Assembly: GCA_031772625.1 (NCBI GenBank) | Contig: CM062804.1 | Coordinates: 1,019,812,514 to 1,019,876,513 of the forward strand | Direction: 5' to 3' | Length of the DNA: 64,000 nt | Origin: Pinus tabuliformis | Lineage: Eukaryota; Streptophyta; Pinopsida; Pinales; Pinaceae | In this document: in pieces, positions 23,200-34,640 of the stretch | Layout: each line of letters starts with the position of its first letter | How positions within the stretch are numbered: the stretch's first letter is position 1 | The notes under the pieces: model-generated | Databases searched by the model: none | The model's input: only the letters and a program-made list of their open reading frames with translations | What the model was told of the DNA's origin: nothing | Position numbers and translations under genes: made by a program

Positions 23200-23318
23200 T
23201 GATTATGGATCCTAATAATGGGGGATCAAGAGAGTCGAACTCGTGACCTACTCAACTTTGGGGGAGAGATCTCACATCTGGCTTATGACCACTTGAGCTA
23301 ATTGATGAGGTTATTAAA
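23200..23318 (-). mobile_element. tRNA-derived SINE relic
   Basis: Read on the minus strand, TAGCTCAAGTGG (23289-23300) fits an RNA polymerase III A box, and GTCACGAGTTCGACTCTC (about 23229-23246) fits a B box, about 45 to 50 bp apart as in a tRNA gene. The rest does not fold as a functional tRNA by eye and lacks an acceptor stem, so it is a SINE head rather than a tRNA gene. The tail continues toward lower coordinates without a clear end. Confidence 0.5.
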
Positions 23319-24638
23319 GGCTTTCTTCTTGTGTAGGATATCTCTACTTTATTTGGGATTGGCTTGTCTTTGTTTTACCTCTTTTGATTTTTCATTTTAC
23401 TTTCATTTTTTTGTGGGTCTAGTACCATTATCCTTTCATGTACTACTGGCCTGTGAAAAAATTTTGATCTCCAAATTTTAATATTTTTAAATTTAATCTT
23501 TTCATTGGTTTTTGTAATGGACTATAAAACTATTTCACTCTCTTCATAACCTTGAAACTTTGGTTCTATGATTATATTTCCTTTAACAAGAGACTCCAAC
23601 AACAATGTAGAAAAAATTAATGTTTCCTCAATTTTGCAGTGGCTTCATTTGCCATAGTCACCTCAAGGAGGGACAAAGGATTCTCAAAAGGCTTTTTCAC
23701 AATTTACTAGGGAGGTGAAAGTGGGCATGATTTTTATCCCTTTATGGTGGCCTTGAATGAGCCAAGGAATTAGGATTAGCCTGTTAAGACTTGAATTTTG
23801 AAAAATTTATATAATGTTTTAGTTTGGTGAGATGTATAGTATTGAATTATTCTACCAGTTTTTATGCATTCCCTTTGTTTTTCCCCATATCATATTGAAT
23901 TTGGTAACTATGGTATTTCCATCATTGGTTACCCTTGTTCATATTAGTTAGTCATAGCCTAACAATTTGGGCTTTTTGGAATCCAACAGATTTGGCCACG
24001 TCAAAATTTCCCCTACTAAGAATTCTTCTCAAACTCTCCTTTACAATAAGAGGGAACTTGGGAAGCTCTCTTCACTTATAATTTCTAGCTTAGGCAAAAG
24101 ATCGCATAGTTGATGTTGGATAATGGTATCCAAAAGAACTTGTATCGCTTGTGATATTATCACTAGGTTGTTGTGATCTACTTCCTAGAACAACCTACTA
24201 GCGGCATCATAAGGTAGTGTACGATTCCTTCTAGGAGACCTATTGATTGCCCTAAGATCGTAAATCTCACAAACTTATGTCATCGTCTCTCAATTCCTTG
24301 CAACATGGAGGGATGGACCTCAACTTAATCAATCTCCATAAGTTTAGGACTCTTATTTTGATTTAATGTTCACACCCTTCCCAACTTATGATAACCTGCT
24401 CCATGGATTTCACACTTCAATAGGGAGTTGCACTTTTAAGCGTCTAGTCAAAACTCCGATTACTCATTTTCCATTAGGAATTGCTTCACTCGACTCAAAG
24501 ATGAAGCAATTTGAGTTACACCCCTCTAAGAAAAAACTTGTTCATGAATCCCCGCAACCCAAGGATATGGTGGTCAACTCTTTTTTACACATGGTTCAAC
24601 AACCCATAGTTAGATTGATTCTCCAATGAGGACATGAT
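23319..24638. other. No supported gene
   Basis: AT-rich sequence with interrupted frames. An 87-codon open frame at 24366-24629 is unrecognised. Confidence 0.35.
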
Positions 24639-24850
24639 GGTGAAAAATGAATCAAATGCACGTTTGTGTGACTTAAATAAGTGAGAATCAAGGTTTGGGA
24701 GGACTTCGATGGTAAAAAATGAATCAAATGAATGTTTTGTGACTTAAATAAGTTAGAATCAATGTTTGGGAGGACTTCAATGGTGAAAAATGAATCAAAT
24801 GAATGTTTGTGTGACTTAAATAAGTGAGAATCAAGGTTTGGGAGGACTTC
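24639..24850. repeat. 72-bp tandem triplication
   Basis: Three near-identical units start with GGTGAAAAATGAATCAAATG or a close variant at 24639, 24711 and 24782. Each ends TTTGGGAGGACTTC. Divergence is only a few bases per unit. Confidence 0.85.
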
Positions 24851-26894
24851 ACCACCTTTTTTTGATATAGGAATAAAAAGAGAATTAAAATAGTTTTTTT
24901 ATTAGTTATTTTTATATGCTTATAGGTGTCATTTGGAAGAAGGAGAGTTTATAATTACTCATGTATTGTGGTAATATTGTGTCTTCTTATTACTTGGGAA
25001 TGTCACTCTTAAGTACTAGGGGTGTCTTGCTTTAGTAAAGGATATTTCCACTTATGTTGCTTTTCAACCATTGTGTATCGAGGATGATAGGAAATCCCCA
25101 AAGATACTAACATGCTTGGAGGATGGGAGACAGAGCATTTGTTTCTTTTCTAACATTCTACCCACATTTACCCAACCCTTCACCTATTTCCACCTACCAC
25201 AATTTTGTACACATACAACTAATGGAATGTAGAGTGCACAACAAGCAATCTTTTTTTTGTAATTGCATTCTTTTGTGAATATTTACATTGTTGGGTACCT
25301 ATTTAGGTTCCAAGTTAAGTGCCTCTCTGAACCCTTCACTAGAAAGCTCCTTGATTTGCTTGACAACCTGCATGCATTCCTCTACATGTTGTCAAACCCC
25401 ATTTGGGTTTTCGGTAGGAACTTCCTACGGTGAAAGGGAGTTGAGAGTCTCTCCCCTACCCTCTTGTTGCATCCCTTAATATAATTTTTAATTATATTTT
25501 TATGTCTACATCAGTTTAATTTCTAAGTCATTCCTTTCCTATTTAATTTGTTTTGGGAAACTATGTTTGTATTTTATGTCTAAATTGAAAATTCTTTCCA
25601 TGGGATAGCTCTAGTGTTTGAGTGCTTTGAGCTTCATGTAGGAGTTCTCAGGGTTCTTGCCCAGGGCTAGCTACCCCTTTTGTGTGCCTCTCTCGACATC
25701 CCTAGTGGGTTAGTCTGGGTTTACATTCGATACCATCTGCAAATTGTAGGGAAGTGTCTGGGTTTTCCCCACCTGGTTTTCCCTAGAAAAGAAGTTGAAA
25801 ATTTTCTCCACATTGTGAACTTTATGTCATTAGCTATTTATGTAAAAAGGATATATTTCTAACAGTGCAAATATTAGACGCATAGATACATATTTCTTTG
25901 TTGCCTAATTTTTAGAAGGTGCTTCTTTTGAAACTGTCCATGTGTGCAAAATCCTAGGGGGTTTGTTGTGAGGTTTTCTTTAGGAAAATGTTGAAAACTC
26001 TCTCTGAATTGTGAATTTTATGCCTTCAAATATCTGTGTAAAAGGCATATATTCGTAAAAGTGTGCATATGACACAGATAGACATATTTATTTGGTGCCA
26101 AATTCTTTGAAGGTGCTTGTTTTGAAGTTGTCCATGTGTGTGTGTTGATTTCTATAACCCCGGCTTTTGGCTAATCATTGACTCGACATATTTCTTTTTT
26201 ATTAAATAATTATTGTTGTAGATCTACCGAATAAAAAACATTGCTAAGATTTTAACACAAATAAAAGAAAATAGTGGAAGAAAAATAATCACATCAATCT
26301 CATACACATGCACACATATATCTTTGCCTTTCAAATCTGTTGTTTTATCAATTAATCTTCAGCATACAAGGGCTCCCTTATTGGTATAATGGACTATTGA
26401 GGAAAAATACAAATACAACAAAACTTTGGGAAATTCCAACTGATCAAACCCTCCAAAACTCATCATTTGATCTTGCTGGCTTATTTGGATCCTTCACCCT
26501 TGCCATCCCTTGCACTCCTCCTCGAACTCCACACACTTGGATGAATGTGCTCGAGCCAATCATTGAGATCCTCACTACCTCATTGTCTTGTGTTCACTAG
26601 TGTGTCTTCTCTTTTAGCCTAGCGTTCCTTTTATAAGTTTGAGTTATTCATTAAATCAAAAACTCTGATCTCCAAGGTGATTCATTGTTGACATTAGATC
26701 TCAACATCACTTGAGATCAATGGTTGAGATTCATTTAATTCATTAATGCAAATAGCCTCTCGCTTTCATTAGTTTAACTCACTTTTTCTTATAAAAGCCA
26801 ATTACTTTAATAATTCTATTAATTAAATTAATTTTCAAGGTTAAGAGTCTTTTGGACTATTGCCACATGTTTACACACTTAGACCTATGTGGAA
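24851..26894. other. Gene-free stretch with a 194-bp duplication
   Basis: Two diverged copies at about 25760-25953 and 25954-26147 share TTGAAAA, ATTGTGAA-TTTATG, GATAGACATATTT and GAAGGTGCTT (25915 and 26109). A GGGCTAGCTACCC hairpin motif sits at about 25664-25677. No gene is supported. Confidence 0.5.
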
Positions 26895-26977
26895 GTACAT
26901 ATCCAATGCCTTGGGATACATGTTGTAGATTATAGTTTTCCTATGAGGCTGTAGCAGTGATGAAAGAACTGCATCGA
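26895..26977. repeat. Left half of a local repeat split by the chromovirus
   Basis: It matches 34286-34369 (shared ACATG-TGTAGATT-TAGTTTT and ATGAA-GAA-T-CATCGA words). The matching right half begins at 32787, across the inserted element. Confidence 0.7.
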
Positions 26978-27238
26978 TGTTAGGAAACAAGCTCACGAAA
27001 AGATAGATCAACGCCTTAGAATTTAGCCTTTTCAAGGGGGCAACCTCCTTTACATTACACAAATGAACAATTCTTGGATGATACAAATGACTAAACCTCC
27101 ATTCTATATATAGGAGTCTAAGGGGTCACAGTATAATCAAGCCGACATAACAATGATATCATAAGGGAACAAAAATAACAATAAGGGATACAATGACAAT
27201 AATAATGGGGGAATCACTAATATTATAGGGGCCTAACA
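26978..27238 (-). repeat. Chromovirus 3' LTR, 261 bp
   Basis: Bounded by TGTTAGG and CCTAACA and preceded by ATCGA. Its partner is 32517-32786. Confidence 0.85.
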
Positions 27239-27254
27239 TGCCCCTCTTTTTCCG
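27239..27254 (-). other. Chromovirus polypurine tract
   Basis: Read on the minus strand, GGAAAAAGAGGGGCA directly precedes the 3' LTR. Confidence 0.7.
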
Positions 27255-27267
27255 AGAAGCGTTGTCC

Positions 27268-27660
27268 TCAATGCTTGAGCAGTTTTAGATGCTTTTGTAT
27301 AAAATTATCATCCTCCCATGTGGAATCTTTAGCGGATAAGTTCTTCCACTTAATGATATACTTAGAAATTGATTGATTTTGTAGTTGTCGAGTTCTTGTT
27401 TCTGTGATTGCTTCCGGTTCCAATATGATTTTTCCTTCCTCGCCAAGTTCTGGCAATATTGTTTGAACTGGGAGCTTTTCACCTATAACCTTCTTTAAAC
27501 ATGAAACATGGAAAACTGGGTGCACTCGGGAAGTTGCAGGAAACTCCAATTTGTATGCCATAGTACCAATATTTTGCAACACCTTGTATGGACCATAATA
27601 CTCTGGTGATAATTTATTATCCTTCTTAGCTTGCTTGAGGGACATTTGTTCATATGGTTG
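27268..27660 (-). other. Integrase C-terminus and chromodomain region (fossil)
   Basis: The end of the polyprotein contains SPEYYGPYKVLQNIGTMAYK and HPVFHVSCLKK, the conserved GPF/Y-type integrase tail of Ty3/gypsy elements. About 30 residues from the end follows YIIKWKNLSAKDSTWED, a chromodomain core. Chromodomains direct integration towards marked chromatin and define chromoviruses. Confidence 0.85.
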
Positions 27661-27779
27661 TAGCTATAGGAATACCTAGTCACCTACATCAAAACTTCTT
27701 TCGTTGCGATGTTGATCTGCATATTGTTTCATTCTATTATGTGCCAACATGAGGTTATCCTTTAAGAGTTGGAGAACTT

Positions 27780-28720
27780 GTTGTTAATGATCGACATGAT
27801 GTTCCACTGCTTGAACCTTAGAATTTTCTCTTAAATATGATGTGATAGATGGTGGATGATATCCATAAAGTTCCATAAATGGGGTCATTTTTGCTGCAGT
27901 ATGGAAGGAAGTGTTATACCACCATTCAGCCAGAGGAAACCATTTGACCCATTGTCTATGTTTATTAGATACAAAGCAATGACGATATCCTTCCAAACAG
28001 TTTTTTACTATCTCAATTTGCCCATCAGATTGAGGATGATAAGATGAGCTATGAGCTAACTGAGTACCGAGACAAGAAAATAATTCTATCCAAAAATTTC
28101 CAGTGAAAATGGGATCTCTGTTGCTTACAATAATCTTTGGGTTTCCATGTAGCTTTTGAATTGTTTCCATAAATGCAGTAGAAAATGTACTGGCTTTAAA
28201 TGGATGTGATAATTCACAGAAGTGTGCATACTTGGTAAGTCTGTCAACTACCACCATGATGACACTCTTTCCTTCAGACTTGGGTAAACCTATGATAAAA
28301 TCCATTGAAACCTCCTCCCAATGTTGGCTTGGAATGGATAAAGGTTGTAATAGAACTGGGGTCTTAATTGCTTCAACTTTATTTTGTTGGAAAACCAAAC
28401 ATTCCGCCAAAAACTTTTGAATATCCGATTTAAGGCCATCCCAAAAAAATTCCTTCTTAACCTTGTGGTAAGTTTTTAAAAATCTTGAGTGTCCTCCTAA
28501 GGGAGAAGTGTGCAAATCCATAAGAAGTTTTTGTTTGAGTTGGGAATTCTTACATAGGTATAAGCTATCTTTGTACCATAACAAATCATTTTTCCAGCTA
28601 AATGTATCAGATGTATTGGGATCTTGTTGTAGCTTTCGAATGAGTGCCCACACTTCTTCATCATTCTTACATTCCTCCCTTGTTCGTTTATCCAATCTGG
28701 TTGGATAATAGAAATGGCGC
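27780..28720 (-). other. Integrase region (fossil)
   Basis: The zinc-binding N-terminal HHCC area is recognisable from LLMDLHTSPLGGHSRFLKTY onward. The catalytic core follows with WEEVSMDFIIGLPKS, VDRLTKYAHF and HSSYHPQSDGQIEIVK-type blocks, as in plant Ty3/gypsy integrases. Confidence 0.85.
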
Positions 28721-30070
28721 ACAACAATGCTTCCACATCCTCATCCTTTCTTGAGAGTGCATCTGCCACAACATTTTGCTTCCATTTTTTGTAGATGATT
28801 TCAAAGTCATAACCCAACATATTTGTCACCCATTTTTGTTGCTCTTCAAAGGATAATCTTTGTTCTAAAAAGTATTTAAGACTATCATGATCCATTTTTA
28901 CCTTGAAGTGTCTTCCCATTAGGTAGGGTTGCCATTTATTAAGTGCATGTAGTATTGCCAACATTTCCTTCTCATAAATAGCTTTGTGTAAATACTTTCC
29001 CTTGATTGGACGACTTTCGAAAGCAATGGGTCTTTCATTTTCCATTAAAACAACACCAATTCCATTTCCTGAAGCATCACATTCCATAATAAAGGTTTTT
29101 GTGAAGTCCGGCGTAGCTAAGACGGGTGCTTGGAACATTGCCTCTTTAAGATGTTCGAAGGCCTTTGTTGCTTTTGGAGTCCATGAAAATGCATCTTTTT
29201 CAATAATGTTGTTAGAGGTGTTGCTACTCTCCCATAATTCTTAACAAACTTGTGATAATATCGTGTCAACCTGAGAAATCCTCACAGATGCTTTATGGAT
29301 GTGGGGATTTTCCATTCCTTAACGGCTTTAATTTTGCTAGGGTCTACCTTAACACCTTCATGAGATACAATATGACCTAGATATTCCACCTCTTGTACTC
29401 CAAAGAAACATTTGAAACTTTTTGCATATAATTTTTCTTCTCTAGTAGTTTGAGCTCCCTGTCAACATGTTTAACATGATCCTTCCAAGACTTGTTGTAG
29501 ATTAGTATATCATCAAAAAATACTAACACAAATTTTCTAAGGAAGGGTTTGAAAATAGAATTCATCAAACCTTGAAATGTAGAAGGTGCATTGGTAAGGC
29601 CAAAAGGCATGACCAAAAATTCATAATGAACCTCATGAGTACTAAATGTTGTTTTCAAAATGTCTTCAATCTTCATTCTGATTTGATGATATCCGAACGA
29701 AGATCTAACTTGGTGAAGTAAATTGGTCCATGCAATTCATCCAATAATTCATCAATGAAAGGAATGGGAAATTTATCTTTAATAGTGAGCTTGCTGAGCT
29801 CCCTATAATCCAGACACATGCGCCATGATCCATCCTTCTTGTGAACCAATACTACTAGAGGAGAGAAAGGACTTTGACTAGGTTGAATTATACCCGCCTC
29901 TAGCATTTCTGCAACCATACGTTCAATTTCACTCTTTTCGGAATAGGGATATCTGTACAGCCTGAGGTTTGGAGTAACACTTCCTGGAATCAAATGAATA
30001 GCATGATCATGGTCATGAATAGGTGGGAGACCTTTGGGAGTCTCAAATACCTTGGAATGATTGTCCAAGA
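28700..30070 (-). other. Reverse transcriptase and RNase H region (fossil)
   Basis: Reverse transcriptase blocks include [39 protein letters not shown] and FDDILIYN (catalytic DD). RNase H follows with ECDASGNGIGVVL and the KMDHDSLKYFLEQR area. Order and spacing fit Ty3/gypsy. Confidence 0.85.
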
Positions 30071-30459
30071 CTTTTTGGAGATCTAGAGAAATAGATGTTT
30101 TCGATGTGGGAACCTTTAGCGAACATAATTGTGAAATTACACCTCCCGAAGCTTTGTCACACTGTTAGAGCTGATTTTCTTTCCCTGTTTCCCTCCAATA
30201 CCCCTTAATTCAACTTCCTTTCCTTCAGCACAAAATTTCATGAAAAGTTCTTGAAAATTAAAAGCTATTGTACCAAAGGATTATAGCCATTGGACTCCTA
30301 GTACAACATCATCACCACCCATTGGAATGGAAAGCATTGGGCTATTAAATACATATTCTCCCATGGATATCTTGATATTATGGCACTTTCTAGAGAAATT
30401 TATGGTTCCTCCACTTGCAGCCATCACTTGACACTCTGGTGCTGGTTATAGGAAGCAAT

Positions 30460-31840
30460 TCAATTACTTTGCTATCTTACAATGAATAACATTATGGGTA
30501 CTTCCCGAATCAATCAACAATATTACCTTTTTCTTCTTGATATGTCCTTCTATCTTGATAGGTTGAGAAGTGGTAATTCCAACCAATGCATTACAAGGTA
30601 TGGTCGGATTCATTTCTTCTTTATCTAGGGTTTGTTCCTGGAGTATATCCTCTTCTTTTGACATTTCTTGTTCCTTTTCTTCCTCCTCTTCACAATCTAT
30701 GTAGAATAATTTCTTCTAAGCACACTTATGACCTTTAGTGTATTTGCTATCACAGTTGTAAGAAAGCCCTTTTACTCTTTTTTCTTCCAACTGTTGTGGT
30801 GTCAACCTTGTAGGTTGTGGAAGGCTAGGGGAAACAACACTTTCATCTTTATAGTTGTGAGTGGTAGGCTTCCTGGTTGCCATAAATTTGCTTTCCATTT
30901 TTCTTGCTAACCTAAATGCCTTCTCCAATGAATCAGGTTCCCAAAGGCGAACCTCATGTTGAATATTATCCTTTAAAGTCCCTATGAACACATCAATCCT
31001 ATGCTCCTATGGAATATCTTTTACCCTTATGTTCAATTCTTGGAAGTCCTCAATGTGCTCCATCATTGAACCCTTTTGGTTGAGACTTATCAATTGGCTA
31101 AAAAGGTGTTGTTTTTTGTATCCTCATAATGTGATATCATTTTTTCTGTAAAAATTTCCCAAGTGACAATTTGTTTACGAGAGCAAAGCCATCGATACCA
31201 TACAAATTGATATGGTTCCAAATATAAAGTTTCAATACGTACCTTTTGTGTGTTTTTCACTTTATGGAGATTGAAAAATTGCTCCATCTGTAGTATCCAT
31301 GTTCCGGGATCCTTGCCATCAAACTTCCTCATATCGATTTTTGGAACATGGTGGGTCTTCAATCCAACATTAGAGTCGATGAAATCATGATTAACATTTA
31401 TTTTGTTCTCATCATGAGTTCCTTTACTACCCTTTCACCATTAGTGACTATTTCTTGTAGCAACTTATTCAAATTTATCTTCAATTCTTCCATCTTATCG
31501 TCCATGCCATTCATCTTAGCGTCTATGCCATTCATCTTAGCTTCCATGCCATCCATCTTAGCTTCCATGCCATCAATCTTAGCTTCCACACCATCCATCT
31601 TAACTTACATTCCATTCATATTAGCTTCCATGCCATCCATCTTAACTTGCATGCCATTCATATTAGCTTCCACACCATTCATCTTGGCTTCTTTTACCTT
31701 TAGTGAGAGTGAAATTTGTTGTACTTGGTCTTCTAATTTTGATATATCTTGTTGCATTTATTCCTCTTCTTCACGAGTCATTCTAGAGATTTCAGGTTTC
31801 TTACTAGGTGTTTCCATTTTCTTTCTTTGGGGCATTAATT
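30460..31840 (-). other. Gag and protease region (fossil)
   Basis: The protease signature LLIDSGSTHNVI lies near 30480-30520. Upstream, Gag shows the FDGKDPGTWILQMEQFF block typical of plant Ty3/gypsy Gag, and a remnant knuckle region near 30720. The N-terminal part contains the heptad array described separately. Confidence 0.75.
31491..31700 (-). repeat. 21-bp minisatellite encoding a heptad coiled coil in Gag
   Basis: Ten consecutive 21-bp units (consensus on + CATCTTAGCTTCCATGCCAT) encode on the minus strand a repeated seven-residue unit M-[DN]-G-[MIV]-[EDQ]-[AV]-[KN]. Exactly seven residues per unit means the DNA repeat is also the coiled-coil heptad. The array sits near the Gag N terminus, where coiled coils are common in plant Gag proteins. 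Confidence 0.8.
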
Positions 31841-32502
31841 AATGCTAATAATTCTTCACTATTCCCTTTGAATTCCTTCGAACTATTTTTTCAAACCAAT
31901 CTTATGCAAAATTTAAAAAAAAACTACACACCTTCTTTTTCACTTTGTAAGAGCTCGATATTGAATCTGTTATATATCTGTAACTGCGGATCTCGAATAT
32001 CTAAAATATCATCTTGCGGTAGCCCTTTGAGTCCTAATTATAACCCCGCAAGTTTGATCAAGATTGGATTCTCCAAGGAAGAGCTATGCCAAATCTCCCA
32101 TGATGACCTGATTATAGACTAGTTCAGTAGAGCGAACTTGTATGATGTGCCACATGTCACTATTTTGACCTTAGTATCTGAAACTGATACAAAGAAAACT
32201 GCAAGCCATCGTCTTTCTGAAACTTCTTACGAAATTTCAATTTGATGCTCAAAACAAAAGTTATGACTATTTTCCCCAGGTCACTTGTTTGGAATGTAAT
32301 TCGGGAGTCTGAAAAAACCCTAACTTCCTCAGATCATATCTCCACAAATGTAGCGATACAAGCTCTAAAATTTGGACCCGAAGTTTATAATGGTTTCAGC
32401 ACAAATGGGTTTTTGTTGTAGCTTCTAAAACGTCGTAGAAAAAAAGTTATAGAGAAAATGCCACAATGACCTGTTTGGAGCAGTGAAACCCTAGAATCCA
32501 AA

Positions 32503-32514
32503 GCTCTGATACCA
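32503..32514 (-). other. Chromovirus primer binding site
   Basis: On the minus strand TGGTATCAGAGC lies two bases inside the 5' LTR and is complementary to initiator tRNA-Met. Confidence 0.8.
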
Positions 32515-32516
32515 AA

Positions 32517-32786
32517 TGTTAGGAAACCAACTCACAAAAAGATAGAAAATATAGATCAATGCCTTAGAATTCAGCCTCTTCGAGGGGGCAACCTCCTTTA
32601 CATTACACAAATGAAGAATTTTTAGATGATACAAATGACTAAACCTCCCTTCTATATATAGGAGTCTAAGGGGTCACAATATAATTAAGCCGAGATAACA
32701 GTAATAACATAAGGGCACAAAAATAACAATAAGGGATACAATGACAATAGTAATGGGGGAATCACTAGTATTATAGGGGCTTAACA
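32517..32786 (-). repeat. Chromovirus 5' LTR, 270 bp
   Basis: Partner of 26978-27238, about 9 bp longer because of one gap. It is followed by ATCAA, the other target-duplication copy. Confidence 0.85.
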
Positions 32787-33060
32787 ATCAATTTTAGGCA
32801 TCTTGTGGTTTTTTTATGCAAGCATGCTTGTTTAATCTTTCCCAAACTTAGATAGAGCCATATTTAGTATGCTTTTATAGTTTGACTTAGATGCTCACTT
32901 TTCTTAATTTAGGTGTTTTTCTTAGTTCTGTTTTATGCACAGATTTATCTTTAAGAAAAGTTCACAGTAGAGAAGGGTTCTATATTTTGGGCAGGGGACA
33001 CACTTCTAGGTAGGAGGTACTCTATTCTAGGAATTTTTTTCCATGCAGGTTGGGTGCTTT
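32787..33060. repeat. Right half of the split local repeat
   Basis: It matches 34365-34640 closely. Shared blocks are TTTTAGGCATCTT, TTATAGTTTGACTTAGATGC, TTTATCTTTAAGAAAAG and TAGGTAGGAGGTACTCTATT. Identity is about 90 percent by eye. Confidence 0.8.
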
Positions 33061-33659
33061 ATCCGAGAATCCCAAGATTGGTGCTATTGTAGTAATAAGA
33101 AATTCATTTATTTTGAGTTCTTCATTAGTGCATTGATAGTAGATTGTTTATTCCATGCAATAACTCAATAGTGTATGATCAAATTACAGTTAAGCTTGTC
33201 ATAATATTTTGACTTACCCTCTTTTAGAGGGAAACTAGAGCGTGTGTCAAGCTTGCACGTCACAATTGTATCATGCAGAGTTTACTTGGCATGAGTTTTG
33301 TGGATCTAAGAAGCTAGATACCTGTTGGAATTCAAGAAGCAACAATACTACAAAGTGGGAAAGAGATTTCACAGTTAACCTGCCTTTCACATTATGGTTG
33401 GAGTCAGTTTGCTGGCAAGATGCTGCATACCCCAACTTCCTTTTTATGACTAAGTGCAAGATTGAATCCTTCAACATATTCCTCGCTCAATTCTCATTAA
33501 GCGATAGGTTTTCTCAGAAGTGCTTCACATCTATAAACTTTACCAGAGCTATTATTGAGTCTTTGGATGTGGTTATCTTTTCAAAGCACACACGTACAAG
33601 AAGACGAGAAATAATATGCCCAACTAATTTCAAGTTATCTTCCTATGAATAGGGTGTTC
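33061..33659. other. No supported gene
   Basis: A 136-codon open frame at 33242-33652 (+) is not recognised and has no repeat partner that I can see. It could be a degraded element or chance. Confidence 0.35.
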
Positions 33660-34100
33660 CCTTCCATAAACCTGATGACTTGCTTTGCTTCTTTCTAGTG
33701 AACAAATTTGGGACTTTTCATGAATTGTGAGACAATTCCAACCCCTTAACTATCAGTTTCTTATTTAAAGTTATACCCACTAGATTAGAACCTGCACAAG
33801 GAGAATTCCATTTTCATTTCAAAAGAAACTGCAATCAATTTATACCATGCTATTTAATATTTTATGTATTTCTTCACATCCTTGGCCTGTGACATAAAGA
33901 CACAACATGCTACCTTGCATTTTCTATACTAACACTCCTAAACAATAATAAAGTATGCCCAAATCTGTCATTTCAAATGATCTATGCAACTCACCTTTTG
34001 GTTTTTCAATTATCAAAGTTTTTACCTATATTAATGAGATCATCTACAACCGATGCCACAGTGACAATATTTGTTAGAGTTTTATCCATGTTGCACTAAA
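33660..34100 (-). mobile_element. Copia reverse-transcriptase fossil
   Basis: On the minus strand the order VDDLI, then FEMTDLGILYYCLGV, then a KEIHKI-like stretch follows the copia reverse-transcriptase pattern (YVDD, then MTDLG-LHYFLG, then the KY...L-KF block). It is a short, heavily broken relic with many breaks and no LTRs identified. It is much older than the other elements. Confidence 0.5.
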
Positions 34101-34285
34101 GGTTTTTTTTTCTTCAGTAGCACTACAATGCATTACAGTTTCCATTCAGTAGAGAAATGTACTCGGTAACAACCTTGGTCTATGTGCAAATGGGTTGAAT
34201 TCAGAGTAGACTTTATCTATTATTTTGAAGGCATTTCTCCTTCAATAGTACTTCATCTTAGTAGATCCTTTCAATCTACACCTTC

Positions 34286-34640
34286 AGCAGATGCATACAA
34301 CCTTGGAGTACATGCTACAGATTCTAGTTTTGTTGTGAGGGTATAGAAATGATGAAGGAATCACATCGATTTTAGGCATCTTATGGTTGTTGTATGTAAG
34401 CATGCTTGTCTAGTGTTTCCCAAACTTATATAGATCCATATTTAGTATACTTTTATAGTTTGACTTAGATGCTCACTTTTCTTACTTTAGATGTTTTTCT
34501 TAGTACTATTTTATGCACATATTTATCTTTAAGAAAAGTGCACAATAGAGAAGGGTTCAATATTTTGAGCAGGGGACACTCTTCTAGGTAGGAGGTACTC
34601 TATTCTAGGGAGCTTCTATCATGCATGTTAGGTGCTTTAT
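34286..34640. repeat. Uninterrupted copy of the local repeat (empty site)
   Basis: It aligns with 26895-26977 joined to 32787-33060. The chromovirus target ATCGA is present once here, at 34365-34369. The nature of the repeat is unknown. Confidence 0.8.

Larger units (their letters stand above)
26978..32786 (-). mobile_element. Ty3/gypsy chromovirus with both LTRs (broken fossil)
   Basis: This is a complete-length element of about 5.8 kb on the minus strand. LTRs at 32517-32786 (5') and 26978-27238 (3') start TGTTA and end TAACA. A tRNA-Met primer site and a polypurine tract lie directly inside the LTRs. The order Gag, protease, reverse transcriptase, RNase H, integrase, chromodomain is that of chromoviruses. 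The target duplication is ATCGA/ATCAA, one mismatch. By hand the LTRs differ at about 21 of 261 aligned positions (about 8 percent) plus one 9-bp gap. This makes it the oldest of the three elements here with two LTRs: several My at grass rates, perhaps 20 My at conifer rates. It looks broken in about half a dozen to ten places. The short LTRs suggest a Reina- or Galadriel-like lineage, which is weak inference. Confidence 0.9.

Noticed and set aside
23220-23310. Functional tRNA gene on the minus strand
   Set aside because: A and B boxes are present but no acceptor stem or anticodon arm can be formed; a SINE head is the better explanation.
25289-25864. Possible solo LTR starting TGTTGG and ending CTAACA
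   Set aside because: The flanking 5 bp do not match, and the supposed end lies inside the 194-bp duplication, whose second copy lacks the terminus.
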